Source: JBEKLJ01 sp050010255 (GTDB lineage Bacteria > Acidobacteriota > Terriglobia > Bryobacterales > Bryobacteraceae). Taken from it: a DNA stretch of 17,111 nt. The DNA is taken from the NCBI GenBank assembly GCA_050010255.1, contig JBEKLJ010000056.1, positions 1 to 17,111 on the forward strand. Direction: 5' to 3'. A program made the translations under genes and the position numbers. The notes under the pieces are model-generated. The model ran no database searches. It saw only the letters and a program-made list of their open reading frames with translations, and was not told the origin of the DNA. Of this stretch, positions 7,362 to 14,258 are shown piece after piece. Position 1 is the first letter of the stretch, and each line of letters begins with the position of its first letter.

Positions 7362-8833
7362 GAGAGCACCGCGCCGTCCATCCCGCGCACCTTCGAGTTC
7401 GCCGACTCGATCACGTAATACTCGTTCGGTGCGTGCGCGCCGCTCCCGTGGCCGAGGCCAAAGTGGCTGGCCGCCAGCCGCAGCGGCTCGCCGGTGAACA
7501 GGTAGCCCGGCCACGAGCCCGCACTGCGCGGCCAGAAGACCGGCTCGATGCCGGCGCGCCGGTACACCGCCGTTTCGGCGTGGGTGAGCGCTGCCTCCGC
7601 GGGCGTGCTCGTGGGATCGTAGCCGCCGCTCATGCGGACCTCGATGTCGCTGAAACCGCGCTTGGCCAGGTGTGCCTTCAGCGCCGCGAGCGCCTCGGCC
7701 GCTTTCATGTCCGGCACGAGCCGCAAGTCCAGTTTCGCTTCGGCCCGGTGCGGAAGAACCGTCTTCCCGCCCGGCCCGGTGTAGCCCGCGACAAGGCCCT
7801 CGATGTTGACCGTGGGCCGCGATACGAGCAGCTCCAGCGACTCGCGCCAGCCCGCGTCGTGTACCCAGCGGTCCACGCCAAGCTCCTTCTTCGCGGCCTC
7901 CTCGCTGAGTCGGCGCGCCCCTTCGGCGACGAGCGCCTTCTCCGCCGCGGAAATCGGGCGAGCCTTGTCGGCGAAGCCGTCGATGGCGGGCTCGTTGCCA
8001 TCGGCCGAGACGAGTGTCGCAAGCGCCTGCACCAGGTGCCAGACCGGGCTGTCCACCCGCGCCTTGTTGCTCGAGTGAATGTCCTGACGCGGTCCGCGGC
8101 CCCAGCGTTCGCCGCTGGACACAAGTTGGAGCTCGACGACGCCCTTCGCGCCGAGCGTAATGGTGACCTGGCCATCGAGCTCTTGCGACGCATGCGGCAT
8201 GAAGATCCCGATCGAGCGCCCAAGCGCCGCCTGCACCTCCGGCCGCCGCACAACCTGGGCGAAGTGCGGCGAACCGATCTCCTCTTCGCCCTCGGCCACC
8301 AGCACCAGGTTCACCGGCAGCCTTCGGCCCGCGCCCCGAATAGCGTGAAGCGCAGCCAGAAACGCGGCCTCCGGGCCCTTCTGGTTCACCGCGCCGCGGC
8401 CCACCATCACTTTCCCGAGGCCCGGCCGGTCCACCAGCGCCGCCGCCCAGGGCGGCGAAGACCACTCCGCCGGGTCGACCTGCTTCACGTCGTACATGAA
8501 GTAGAGCCCCAGCGTGCGGGGAGCGCCGGCATCCAGCGTGGCGAAGATGCCGGGCAGGCCCGCAGTGGGCACCCGGACCGCTTGCCCGAACCCGGCTTCG
8601 CGCAGCAGCCGCAGCATCAGCTCGCAGCCCTCCTCGACACCCCTGTTCTCGGCGGCGATCGACGGCTGCCGGACCCACTCCTGGAGCCGGCGCACCGCCT
8701 CGTCGTGCCGCTTCTCGATCTCCGCGCGGATGGCGTCGAGGTCACCCGTGTCCGCCCGCCCCCGGCCAGACCAGGCCATCGCCGCCGCCCCGCCGGCAAC
8801 ACCTTGCAGAAACGCTCTTCGATCCACTGCCAT
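7322..8833 (-). CDS. M20-family peptidase homologue with Tat signal and altered metal ligands
   Basis: I place the start at the ATG complementary to 8831-8833: it has a GGGGGA ribosome site six bases upstream and yields a twin-arginine signal (MAVDRRAFLQGVAGG), which a longer frame back to 8938 would bury. The 503-residue product has the M20 layout with a central dimerisation lid. Visible motifs are LYFMYDVKQVDPAEW (107-124), VGRGAVNQKGPEAAF (144-158), EGEEEIGS (181-188) and HGSGAHAPNE near 462-471. In canonical M20 enzymes the first motif carries a zinc-binding His and the second a bridging Asp; here these are Met113 and Asn150. The acidic pair (184/185) and His467 are kept. Export by Tat suggests a folded, cofactor-bearing periplasmic protein. 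Whether it is a peptidase, a variant metal enzyme or a non-catalytic homologue cannot be told. Confidence 0.87.
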   Translation of the reverse strand: MAVDRRAFLQGVAGGAAAMAWSGRGRADTGDLDAIRAEIEKRHDEAVRRLQEWVRQPSIAAENRGVEEGCELMLRLLREAGFGQAVRVPTAGLPGIFATLDAGAPRTLGLYFMYDVKQVDPAEWSSPPWAAALVDRPGLGKVMVGRGAVNQKGPEAAFLAALHAIRGAGRRLPVNLVLVAEGEEEIGSPHFAQVVRRPEVQAALGRSIGIFMPHASQELDGQVTITLGAKGVVELQLVSSGERWGRGPRQDIHSSNKARVDSPVWHLVQALATLVSADGNEPAIDGFADKARPISAAEKALVAEGARRLSEEAAKKELGVDRWVHDAGWRESLELLVSRPTVNIEGLVAGYTGPGGKTVLPHRAEAKLDLRLVPDMKAAEALAALKAHLAKRGFSDIEVRMSGGYDPTSTPAEAALTHAETAVYRRAGIEPVFWPRSAGSWPGYLFTGEPLRLAASHFGLGHGSGAHAPNEYYVIESANSKVRGMDGAVLSYVEFLYEVGVAS

Positions 8834-8974
8834 GTGTGTGTCCCCCACGACTCGATGGATACCACGAGCGTACCAGAATCGCTCTGGCACGCTGGCTGAA
8901 ACGTCGGGGTAGGCGGCCTCGGCTGCACGCGGCTTCACGCGCCGCCGCCGCTGACCGGTGGGAGGGATTTGAGC

Positions 8975-9051
8975 TGGTACGCCCGGCGTGATTTGAACAC
9001 GCGACCTCTTGCTCCGGAGGCAAGCGCTCTATCCAGCTGAGCTACGGGCGC
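8975..9051 (-). tRNA. tRNA-Arg(CCG), copy 1
   Basis: The complementary strand reads GCGCCCG ... CGGGCGT-A with an encoded CCA at 8975-8977. The acceptor stem is seven pairs, the first being G-U. The D arm is GCTC/GAGC, the anticodon stem CTTGC/GCAAG with loop CTCCGGA (anticodon CCG, reading CGG), and the T arm GCGTG/CACGC with loop TTCAAAT. All parts are intact. It is 141 bp upstream of the M20 gene on the same strand and identical to copy 2 at 12175-12251. Confidence 0.97.
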
Positions 9052-9061
9052 ATCCGTACTG

Positions 9062-9067
9062 ATTGTA
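9062..9067 (-). promoter_or_regulatory. -10 box of tRNA-Arg copy 1
   Basis: On the minus strand TACAAT lies 10 bp before the first base of the tRNA, the spacing expected for a short leader. The same box is present at 12262-12267 before copy 2. I see no good -35 hexamer 17 bp upstream. Confidence 0.55.
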
Positions 9068-9120
9068 ACCCGTCGAGCGGCCCTCTGGCTGCCGGATACG
9101 CGCCTGGCCCGCGGGCGCCG

Positions 9121-9237
9121 CTACCCGTATCTCAGCGCCACCAGGGGGTCCACGCGCGCGGCGCGCTGGGCAGGCAGGTAACAGGCCGCCAGGGCCACCA
9201 GCCCCAGCAGGGCGGCCACGGCGATCCTGCTGCTTAG
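9121..9237 (-). pseudogene. C-terminal remnant of a MacB/FtsX-type ABC transporter permease
   Basis: The minus strand encodes IAVAALLGLVALAACYLPAQ followed by RAARVDPLVALRYG and a TAG stop at 9121-9123. This is the hallmark ending of MacB/FtsX-family permeases: last membrane helix, then PARRAxRVDPxxALRYE. Only about 35 recognisable residues remain. The frame stays open further upstream, but its translation no longer resembles the family, so the gene was cut at about 9225-9237. It ends only 12 bp from the tRNA-containing direct repeat, suggesting that a permease gene once preceded tRNA-Arg copy 1. Confidence 0.72.
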
Positions 9238-9330
9238 ACGCCGGACCCCTGGGGCGAGATCCGTAACGGAGTGAACGTCAAGCTGTTCGCCCGTGACACT
9301 CAGAGCCGGGCAGCACTCAGGCCTACTTAA
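9238..9330 (+). pseudogene. possible transposase fragment (very tentative)
   Basis: The plus-strand frame from 9238 to the TAA at 9328-9330 reads TPDPWGEIRNGVNVKLFARD and then about nine more residues. The W-x-x-(I/F)-R-x-G-V-x-V-K-L pattern recalls a conserved segment of some IS-family transposases as I remember them. The fragment is too short to assign. It may be chance in a GC-rich interval, but it abuts the cut end of the permease remnant. Confidence 0.18.
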
Positions 9331-11719
9331 CCAGCGGAGGAACGGCTGTAATCGCGCCCTTCGGGTTAGCTCGGATGGCTAGCAGGTTGATCTGGCCGCC
9401 GACCGGCGTCTGAAACTCCACGGTCCCGCTCCGGTTCGCAGTTGTCGCAAAGCGGTCCGCCAGCATGAACGATGTGTGCGCAAACCCGGATAGCGCGATG
9501 GAGCTTGATGATAACACCGCGCCGTCGCCATCCCGCACGACCACTCCGATGTTTCCGCTCGCAGCCGCAATATTGGCCAACGCCACGCCGGTGGCGTAGC
9601 CACCCGTGTTGTCGAACCACAGCACAAACGAGCCCGGATTGCGCGTCTCCAGCGGCGCCACGGCTTCCTGATCCCCGCTAGCCGCCTTCCAGCCGAAGAC
9701 GGCAAAGCCGGAGATGGTCCCGTTGGTCAGCAATTGCCCCCAGCCCTCCAGCGCCGCTTGACTATCCAGCCCCGCGATGTGAATCACCAGCGCGCTGCCC
9801 GCGTTCAGAGTCCGGTCGAGCGTGGAGGCCAGCAGCGGGGTCGCGGAGGACGTCTGAGGAAAGGTCAGCGGCAGCGGCAAGGGATTGCCGTTGTTGTCGA
9901 AGAAGTTCAAGCGCGCCTGCGCCGCTGCCGCTCCCGTATTGACCAGCGTGATGGTGGTATTCCAGATCCCCCCCGAAACCAATTGCGCCATCGATCCGGC
10001 GGAAATGAGCCCGGTCACCGTCCCGCTCTGCTCCACGGTATAGGGAAGCCCGGCGATGGTGAGGCTGCCAGATCGCGCGCCCTCGGCGTTAACAGCCACC
10101 TGATAGGTGACCGTGCCGCTCCCCGTGCCGGATGCACCGCCTGTGATGTTAACCCAACTCAGGGTGCTGGACGCGCTCCACGTGCATCCAACATCGGCGG
10201 TTATGTTGACCGTCCCTGTGCCGCCTGTAGTGGGCCATGCCTGGCCCATTGGGTCGATCAAATAGCCACAGGCGCCTGGCTGCGCGAGGATGAAAGAGAC
10301 GTAGCCGTTCGCGTCGGTCACGAAGGCGTATCTCAAGCCGTCAATCACCAAAGAATTGATATGGCCGTTCGAGTCGCGCGTGAGCGAGACGGTCCTGCGG
10401 CTCAAGTTGCCTGCTGTATCGATAGCGTAAAAGAAAGTGCTGTCTCCACCGCTTGAGAACACGTCCGCAAAGAAGAGGAATTGGTTTAGCGGCTCCGCGT
10501 ATTTCACCCCTCCGACGCCTGTTCGGAAACGTTGTAGCGCCAGGTCCAGCGTGTGCTGGGTATTGGCAAAATACTCGTTCCCTATGCTGGCGAAGAACTC
10601 TTGCGGGGAGGTTTGAAACACTGAACCGTACTGGCTGCGGAGATACTGCAAATCAACGCTACCCGCCCGCGCCAGCAGATCCGCTCGCCGCGCCGCAAGG
10701 GCCGGGTTCGAAGACATTACGTGAAAATCGACCAAGTGACTGAGTTCGTGGGCGGCAATAATTAAAAACACGTCCGTATCGCACGGTTCAATATCCGATG
10801 GAAACCCATTTTCAGAAGCACTGCCAACCCGAACCCCGGAAATGTTGTTGTAAGTCGTTGTCCCCACAATTGGGGACAGCCTGTCCGAGTCATCGGAGCT
10901 GGACCGGAGGAAATCAAATACTGAGAGGAATCGGAGGAAGAAGAGGCTTTGGGGCGTCATGTGATACAGTGTGGACAGGGACTGCAGTTGCCTAGCATCG
11001 AGGCCGTCGTTGTCAATCACCAAGACCGTCAGGTCGTTCCACAGACTCAGCTTTTGGCCTGTTAAATTCAGCGACGTCGCGATTTCATTCTTGCGCGCGT
11101 CCATGAGCGAAGTCATGTCCACAAGATTGACGTTCACCTGCACACGCAGGGAGCCAAGGTACGGCCAGTCGCGCTGGGGGTATGCGAGGCCAAAATACTG
11201 AGGATATTGGAGCACGTAGGCCTTGTAGCGCTGGTACAGTTGTTCCTGGCCGTCTGGCGGCAACACACTTGATGTCGTGAAGTAATTTAGAAAGCGGTGG
11301 CTTTGGAGCAGCGTATTCCGAACATTCACATCCGTGGCCATCTGTGGCACGGAAGACGCCGTGAGCGCTGTTATCCGCTGCCAGAGGACTTCGGATAGTG
11401 CGGTCTGGAGCTTCAAGTGGACTGTATTGTCAAACCAACCGAATGTCGGGTACACAAGGTAATTGCGAAGGTCGTCTGTCATCGCATGGGTGGAGAAAAA
11501 GTTCCCGAAGAAGTCGGTAAACTCAGTGGCCGAATACTGCTGTCTGGACAAGATGGTGTTAGACTCATCTACTGCAGGCTGGTTCCAGCCCCCGGAAAGT
11601 GTCGCCAGATCGTTGGTCAATGCCACCGCATCGGCAGACGACAAAGCAGCAAAAGCCGATTGCGGCACCGCCAGTGTAGCTGCAGTCAGCGTCAGAATCG
11701 CGATGAGAACTCGGTCCAC
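9323..11719 (-). CDS. secreted HExxH putative metalloprotease with BACON-like and C-terminal beta-sandwich domains
   Basis: The start is a GTG at 11717-11719 with a GGAAGGGAG ribosome site seven bases upstream; the product has 798 residues. A signal peptide ends QSAFA-A (about residue 24). Residues 25-400 are largely helical and contain AAHELSHLVDFH, giving His324-Glu325-x2-His328. QEFFASIGNEYF follows, with Glu374 a plausible third zinc ligand, a gluzincin-like arrangement also seen in lethal-factor-like peptidases. Residues about 495-570 resemble a BACON domain (GCTWSASSTLSWVNIT ... YTVEQSG), usually a glycan- or surface-associated module. Residues about 570-798 form Asn/Gly-rich strands of unknown family. 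Sampled GC is well below that of the neighbours. The gene sits alone between two tRNA-Arg copies. Protease activity is inferred from motif only. Confidence 0.75.
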   Translation of the reverse strand: MDRVLIAILTLTAATLAVPQSAFAALSSADAVALTNDLATLSGGWNQPAVDESNTILSRQQYSATEFTDFFGNFFSTHAMTDDLRNYLVYPTFGWFDNTVHLKLQTALSEVLWQRITALTASSVPQMATDVNVRNTLLQSHRFLNYFTTSSVLPPDGQEQLYQRYKAYVLQYPQYFGLAYPQRDWPYLGSLRVQVNVNLVDMTSLMDARKNEIATSLNLTGQKLSLWNDLTVLVIDNDGLDARQLQSLSTLYHMTPQSLFFLRFLSVFDFLRSSSDDSDRLSPIVGTTTYNNISGVRVGSASENGFPSDIEPCDTDVFLIIAAHELSHLVDFHVMSSNPALAARRADLLARAGSVDLQYLRSQYGSVFQTSPQEFFASIGNEYFANTQHTLDLALQRFRTGVGGVKYAEPLNQFLFFADVFSSGGDSTFFYAIDTAGNLSRRTVSLTRDSNGHINSLVIDGLRYAFVTDANGYVSFILAQPGACGYLIDPMGQAWPTTGGTGTVNITADVGCTWSASSTLSWVNITGGASGTGSGTVTYQVAVNAEGARSGSLTIAGLPYTVEQSGTVTGLISAGSMAQLVSGGIWNTTITLVNTGAAAAQARLNFFDNNGNPLPLPLTFPQTSSATPLLASTLDRTLNAGSALVIHIAGLDSQAALEGWGQLLTNGTISGFAVFGWKAASGDQEAVAPLETRNPGSFVLWFDNTGGYATGVALANIAAASGNIGVVVRDGDGAVLSSSSIALSGFAHTSFMLADRFATTANRSGTVEFQTPVGGQINLLAIRANPKGAITAVPPLVK

Positions 11720-12174
11720 TTGTTGGCTCCCTTCCGGAGTTCCTTATAGTACTTGGGAGCCCGGACCCACGGGCACCTGTCAACCAGGATTTCCGTTTTG
11801 CCATCCGGGCCTGTATTGATTGTACGTCCAACCTGCTAAAGCGGAGCTGTTTATCTCATTCCGCTCAGCTTGGGAGAACGTGGGACAGACGGAACGTGAT
11901 CTACCGGCGAGAGAAGCAACGTCTGCTCCAGTCAGAGGAATCCGGTGTGGCTGGCGTCAGGTCGACCACAGATGCTTCCGCTCCGGGTGTGCGCCAACAA
12001 TCTCGCCCACGGTCCCCATCGGTCCATGCGTACCAACTCCATGATTACGCGGCAGATAGGCCTACGAGCACCGATACCACACGAGTACCGGACGTCATTT
12101 TTGGGTTTGGACCTCGTTTGGACCTCAGAACTTGTCAGTGGAGGGTTGTTTTGGCTGTGAGTCTGTGAAAACTG
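11720..12174. other. 455-bp interval without a recognisable gene
   Basis: Short open frames exist on both strands, but none has a ribosome site with a plausible protein or a family I recognise. Next to the metalloprotease gene, the minus strand has TTGACA and, further down, TACTATAAG, but their spacing of about 26 bp does not make a normal promoter. Base composition is less GC-rich than the flanks. The stretch is probably regulatory sequence plus decayed DNA inside the tRNA-bounded segment. Confidence 0.6.
12105..12126 (+). repeat. two tandem 11-bp units
   Basis: GTTTGGACCTC occurs twice in immediate succession (12105-12115 and 12116-12126), about 50 bp from the 3' end of tRNA-Arg copy 2. 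Function is unknown; it could be slippage or a protein-binding pair. Confidence 0.7.
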
Positions 12175-12251
12175 TGGTACGCCCGGCGTGATTTGAACAC
12201 GCGACCTCTTGCTCCGGAGGCAAGCGCTCTATCCAGCTGAGCTACGGGCGC
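12175..12251 (-). tRNA. tRNA-Arg(CCG), copy 2
   Basis: Base for base identical to copy 1, including the encoded CCA (12175-12177), anticodon loop CTCCGGA and T loop TTCAAAT. All four stems are intact, so this is a second functional gene, not an attachment-site fragment. It lies 113 bp downstream of the thioredoxin-like gene on the same strand. Confidence 0.97.
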
Positions 12252-12261
12252 ATCCGTACTG

Positions 12262-12267
12262 ATTGTA
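12262..12267 (-). promoter_or_regulatory. -10 box of tRNA-Arg copy 2
   Basis: TACAAT on the minus strand, 10 bp before the tRNA. It is inside the perfectly conserved part of the repeat, whereas bases further upstream have begun to diverge, consistent with retained promoter function. Confidence 0.55.
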
Positions 12268-12363
12268 ACCCGCCGAGCGGCCGTCTGGCTGCCGGAAATG
12301 CCCCTGGCGAGAGATGGGTTCGGGGAGATTCCGTGACGGCTCCGGAGGTGGAGACGGCCCGGG

Positions 12364-12954
12364 CTACTGCGCCGCCTGGCGCGAGGCGGCCGCGGTCTTT
12401 GCGGCGCGCGGCCTGGGCCGCGTGGCCTGGCCGGCCGCGGGCTCCTTGAGCAGCACCTCGATCACAGCGCGAAGGTTCGGCTCCAGATTCGTGAAGAAGT
12501 CGTCTTCGCCGCCGTGCTGGGCGCGGATAATGCCCTGGCGGTCCACGATCACCATCTGCGGAACGTACAGCGGCTTCACGAGGGGGTGCTGCAAGTAACT
12601 GAGGACCTCGTCGCGTCCCCCCACCCCGACGGGGAAGGTAAGCCCGAACTGGTTCACGAAATCCGGGACCAGCATCAGCGCATTGTCGTTGAAGGCGACG
12701 CCGATCACCTGGAAACCGCGCGGCCCAAGTTCCTTGAGCAAGCGCTCCAGGATCACCGAGCTGTGCTGGCAGTGAACGCAGGTGGTGTGCAGGAATTCGA
12801 TGAGGACAACCTGGCCCCGGAACTGGCTGAGCAGAATCTGGCGGCCGTCGGGCAGCGGCACTGCCAGCTCGGGAGCCTTGCGCGGCACCTCCCCCGCAAC
12901 GGCAGGCAGCACCAACAGCGCTAGGATCGCTCCGAAACTCAACCAGCGGCGCAT
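12364..12954 (-). CDS. secreted thioredoxin-like (redoxin/TlpA-type) protein
   Basis: The ATG at 12952-12954 has a strong AAGGAGG site eight bases upstream; the product has 196 residues. Residues 1-20 are a signal peptide (ending AVA-GE) with no lipobox. The rest is an AhpC/TSA-redoxin fold: KAPELAVPLPDGRQ, then GQVVLIEFLHTTCVHC with the redox pair Cys59/Cys62, and later the conserved cis-proline region YVPQMVIVDRQG. The last 25 residues are a basic Ala/Arg tail without clear structure. A CVHC active site with an N-terminal signal suggests an extracytoplasmic thiol reductase or oxidase of the TlpA/ResA kind; redox direction and partner are unknown. It is the last gene of an operon, 23 bp after the HExxH protein gene, whose cysteine content does not single it out as a substrate. 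Confidence 0.85.
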   Translation of the reverse strand: MRRWLSFGAILALLVLPAVAGEVPRKAPELAVPLPDGRQILLSQFRGQVVLIEFLHTTCVHCQHSSVILERLLKELGPRGFQVIGVAFNDNALMLVPDFVNQFGLTFPVGVGGRDEVLSYLQHPLVKPLYVPQMVIVDRQGIIRAQHGGEDDFFTNLEPNLRAVIEVLLKEPAAGQATRPRPRAAKTAAASRQAAQ

Positions 12955-12977
12955 CAGCTCAGTCCTCCTTCAAACTC

Positions 12978-14258
12978 CTAGTCTATCGCAGGCGCCGCCG
13001 CCGGCACCGGTCCCTCCGGCCGGCGGCTCGCCTTCTCTCTAGACGGCAGGCCCTCGACACTCGTTACGCGCGCGCCCTGGAGGCGAACCAGAAAGTAGCC
13101 ATCGTCGCCGCGGCCGGAGAGGGCCTCCGGGCTTCGTGACTCGAACGTGCAGGCCTTCCACTTGCCGCGCAGCACTTTCTCGTAGGCGGCGAAGAACCGC
13201 CGGGCCGCTGGCTCCCCGCTCCACTCGGAAGCATAGACCAGCACGACGCGGTGGTCGGCGCTCTCCAGCAACCGGAAGAACCCGCCGCGCAGCTCCGGCG
13301 CCAGCGCCTCCGACTCCTGCTCGCCGGCGTACTGGCGGATCAGCACGGCGTGATCGAGCTCGCCCAGCGCGCCGTCGGTGACGGTCTTGTAGGCGCGCTG
13401 GTTCTCGATCTGCGGGAGCGGCGGCCGCAGCGGTTGCTCGCCGGCCAGATACTTCTCCGGATGCAGGATCTGCTGCGTGCTCAGGGGCGGGTTGCGGAAC
13501 ACCTCCGTGAACCCCGCCTGGCCCTTCTTTTCGATGACGGCCTGCTGGAAGAGCATGCCTTGCGTGTAAGGGAACACCAGCGTCACGCGCAGATAGAGCG
13601 GCGCCTGGTCGAACATCGGGAACTGCCCAAAAGAGGACTCGCCCGCGTGCGCCATCAGCCGGGCCAGCATGGGGAAGTCCCGCAGGGATTGTCCGCCGCG
13701 GCGCGTCAGGTACTCCGACATCAACCAGGTCGCCTGCCCCTCCATGACGGCCAGACGGGCGAGCGCGCTGTCGTCGTTCTGGCTGGCGCGCTCGATGAAC
13801 TTGTCCAGATGGAAGTGCTGGTCCGCCAAGGCGTGCGCCAGCTCGTGCACCAGCGCCGCGTGCTGCAGGAAATCCGCGCTCCCGTCGATGAGGAACAACT
13901 TCTTCTTCTTCAGATCGTAGAATGCGGCCGCCTGCTCGCTGAGCAGGTCGATGACGGTCTTCCTGAGGTCGAAGTCCGGCGGCACGAAGCCGAGCTTCTT
14001 GAGCGCCAGTTCCTGGGTGCGGATCTCCTCGGGCTTGAGGGTCTCCTGTATGCGCCGCTCCAGGAAGGCCTTGACGCCGGCCTTGGGAATGCGCTCGTAG
14101 TCGATCGGGCGCAATTGCCTGAGGCCGGAGATCCGGTCCAGCTCGGCGGTGATCTCGCCGATTTCCTGCGCCAGCGGGTCGGCCCGGACCGGCGCTTGCG
14201 CCCACAGCGCCAGGGCCAGCAGCGGCCAGAGGAGAATCGACAGCAACGCTTTTTTCAT
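12978..14258 (-). CDS. secreted HExxH putative metallopeptidase
   Basis: I start at the ATG complementary to 14256-14258, which overlaps the transporter's TGA (ATGA). A much longer open frame reaching 15329 is ruled out because its extra part runs out of frame through the transporter gene. The product has 426 residues with a signal peptide (MKKALLSILLWPLLALALWA). Residues 105-190 hold the active-site pattern AAFYDLKKKKLFLID, then VHELAHALADQHF (His138, Glu139, His142) and VMEGQATWLMSEYL, where Glu173 is a likely third zinc ligand. The HELxHALxDQHF signature recurs in a family of uncharacterised bacterial proteins I cannot name. The remainder is mixed alpha/beta with YKTVTDGALGELDHAVLIRQ near 320. 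Peptidase function is inferred from the motif. Confidence 0.78.
   Translation of the reverse strand: MKKALLSILLWPLLALALWAQAPVRADPLAQEIGEITAELDRISGLRQLRPIDYERIPKAGVKAFLERRIQETLKPEEIRTQELALKKLGFVPPDFDLRKTVIDLLSEQAAAFYDLKKKKLFLIDGSADFLQHAALVHELAHALADQHFHLDKFIERASQNDDSALARLAVMEGQATWLMSEYLTRRGGQSLRDFPMLARLMAHAGESSFGQFPMFDQAPLYLRVTLVFPYTQGMLFQQAVIEKKGQAGFTEVFRNPPLSTQQILHPEKYLAGEQPLRPPLPQIENQRAYKTVTDGALGELDHAVLIRQYAGEQESEALAPELRGGFFRLLESADHRVVLVYASEWSGEPAARRFFAAYEKVLRGKWKACTFESRSPEALSGRGDDGYFLVRLQGARVTSVEGLPSREKASRRPEGPVPAAAPAID

Larger units (their letters stand above)
8975..9108 (-). repeat. 134-bp direct repeat, copy 1 (tRNA-Arg plus its promoter region)
   Basis: Positions 8975-9108 match 12175-12308 at a constant offset of 3200 bp. 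The first 98 bases, which cover the tRNA and its -10 box, are identical. Differences are at 9073, 9083, 9097, 9099 and 9102, and similarity ends at 9109. On the other side similarity stops exactly at the encoded CCA end of the tRNA. Confidence 0.97.
12175..12308 (-). repeat. 134-bp direct repeat, copy 2
   Basis: Partner of 8975-9108, with 129 of 134 positions identical. Flanks differ completely: copy 2 is bounded by the thioredoxin-like operon on one side and the gene-free interval on the other. Confidence 0.97.

Noticed and set aside
7038..8678. 546-codon minus-strand open frame spanning the kinase/M20 junction
   Set aside because: The translation is Arg/Gly/Ala-rich with no motifs and lies in another frame of the M20 gene and antisense to the kinase receiver domain; an artefact of high GC.
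7433..8899. 488-codon plus-strand open frame opposite the M20 gene
   Set aside because: Antisense shadow, very rich in Arg/His/Pro, with no ribosome site or recognisable domain.
11820..12168. Short plus-strand frames (74-90 codons) in the gap before tRNA-Arg copy 2
   Set aside because: Several overlapping frames, no ribosome site, no protein-like features or family; nothing favours one over another.
8975..12308. Standard integrative element with attL/attR in tRNA-Arg
   Set aside because: No integrase gene is present and both tRNA copies are full length with promoters, so a simple attachment-site duplication does not fit.
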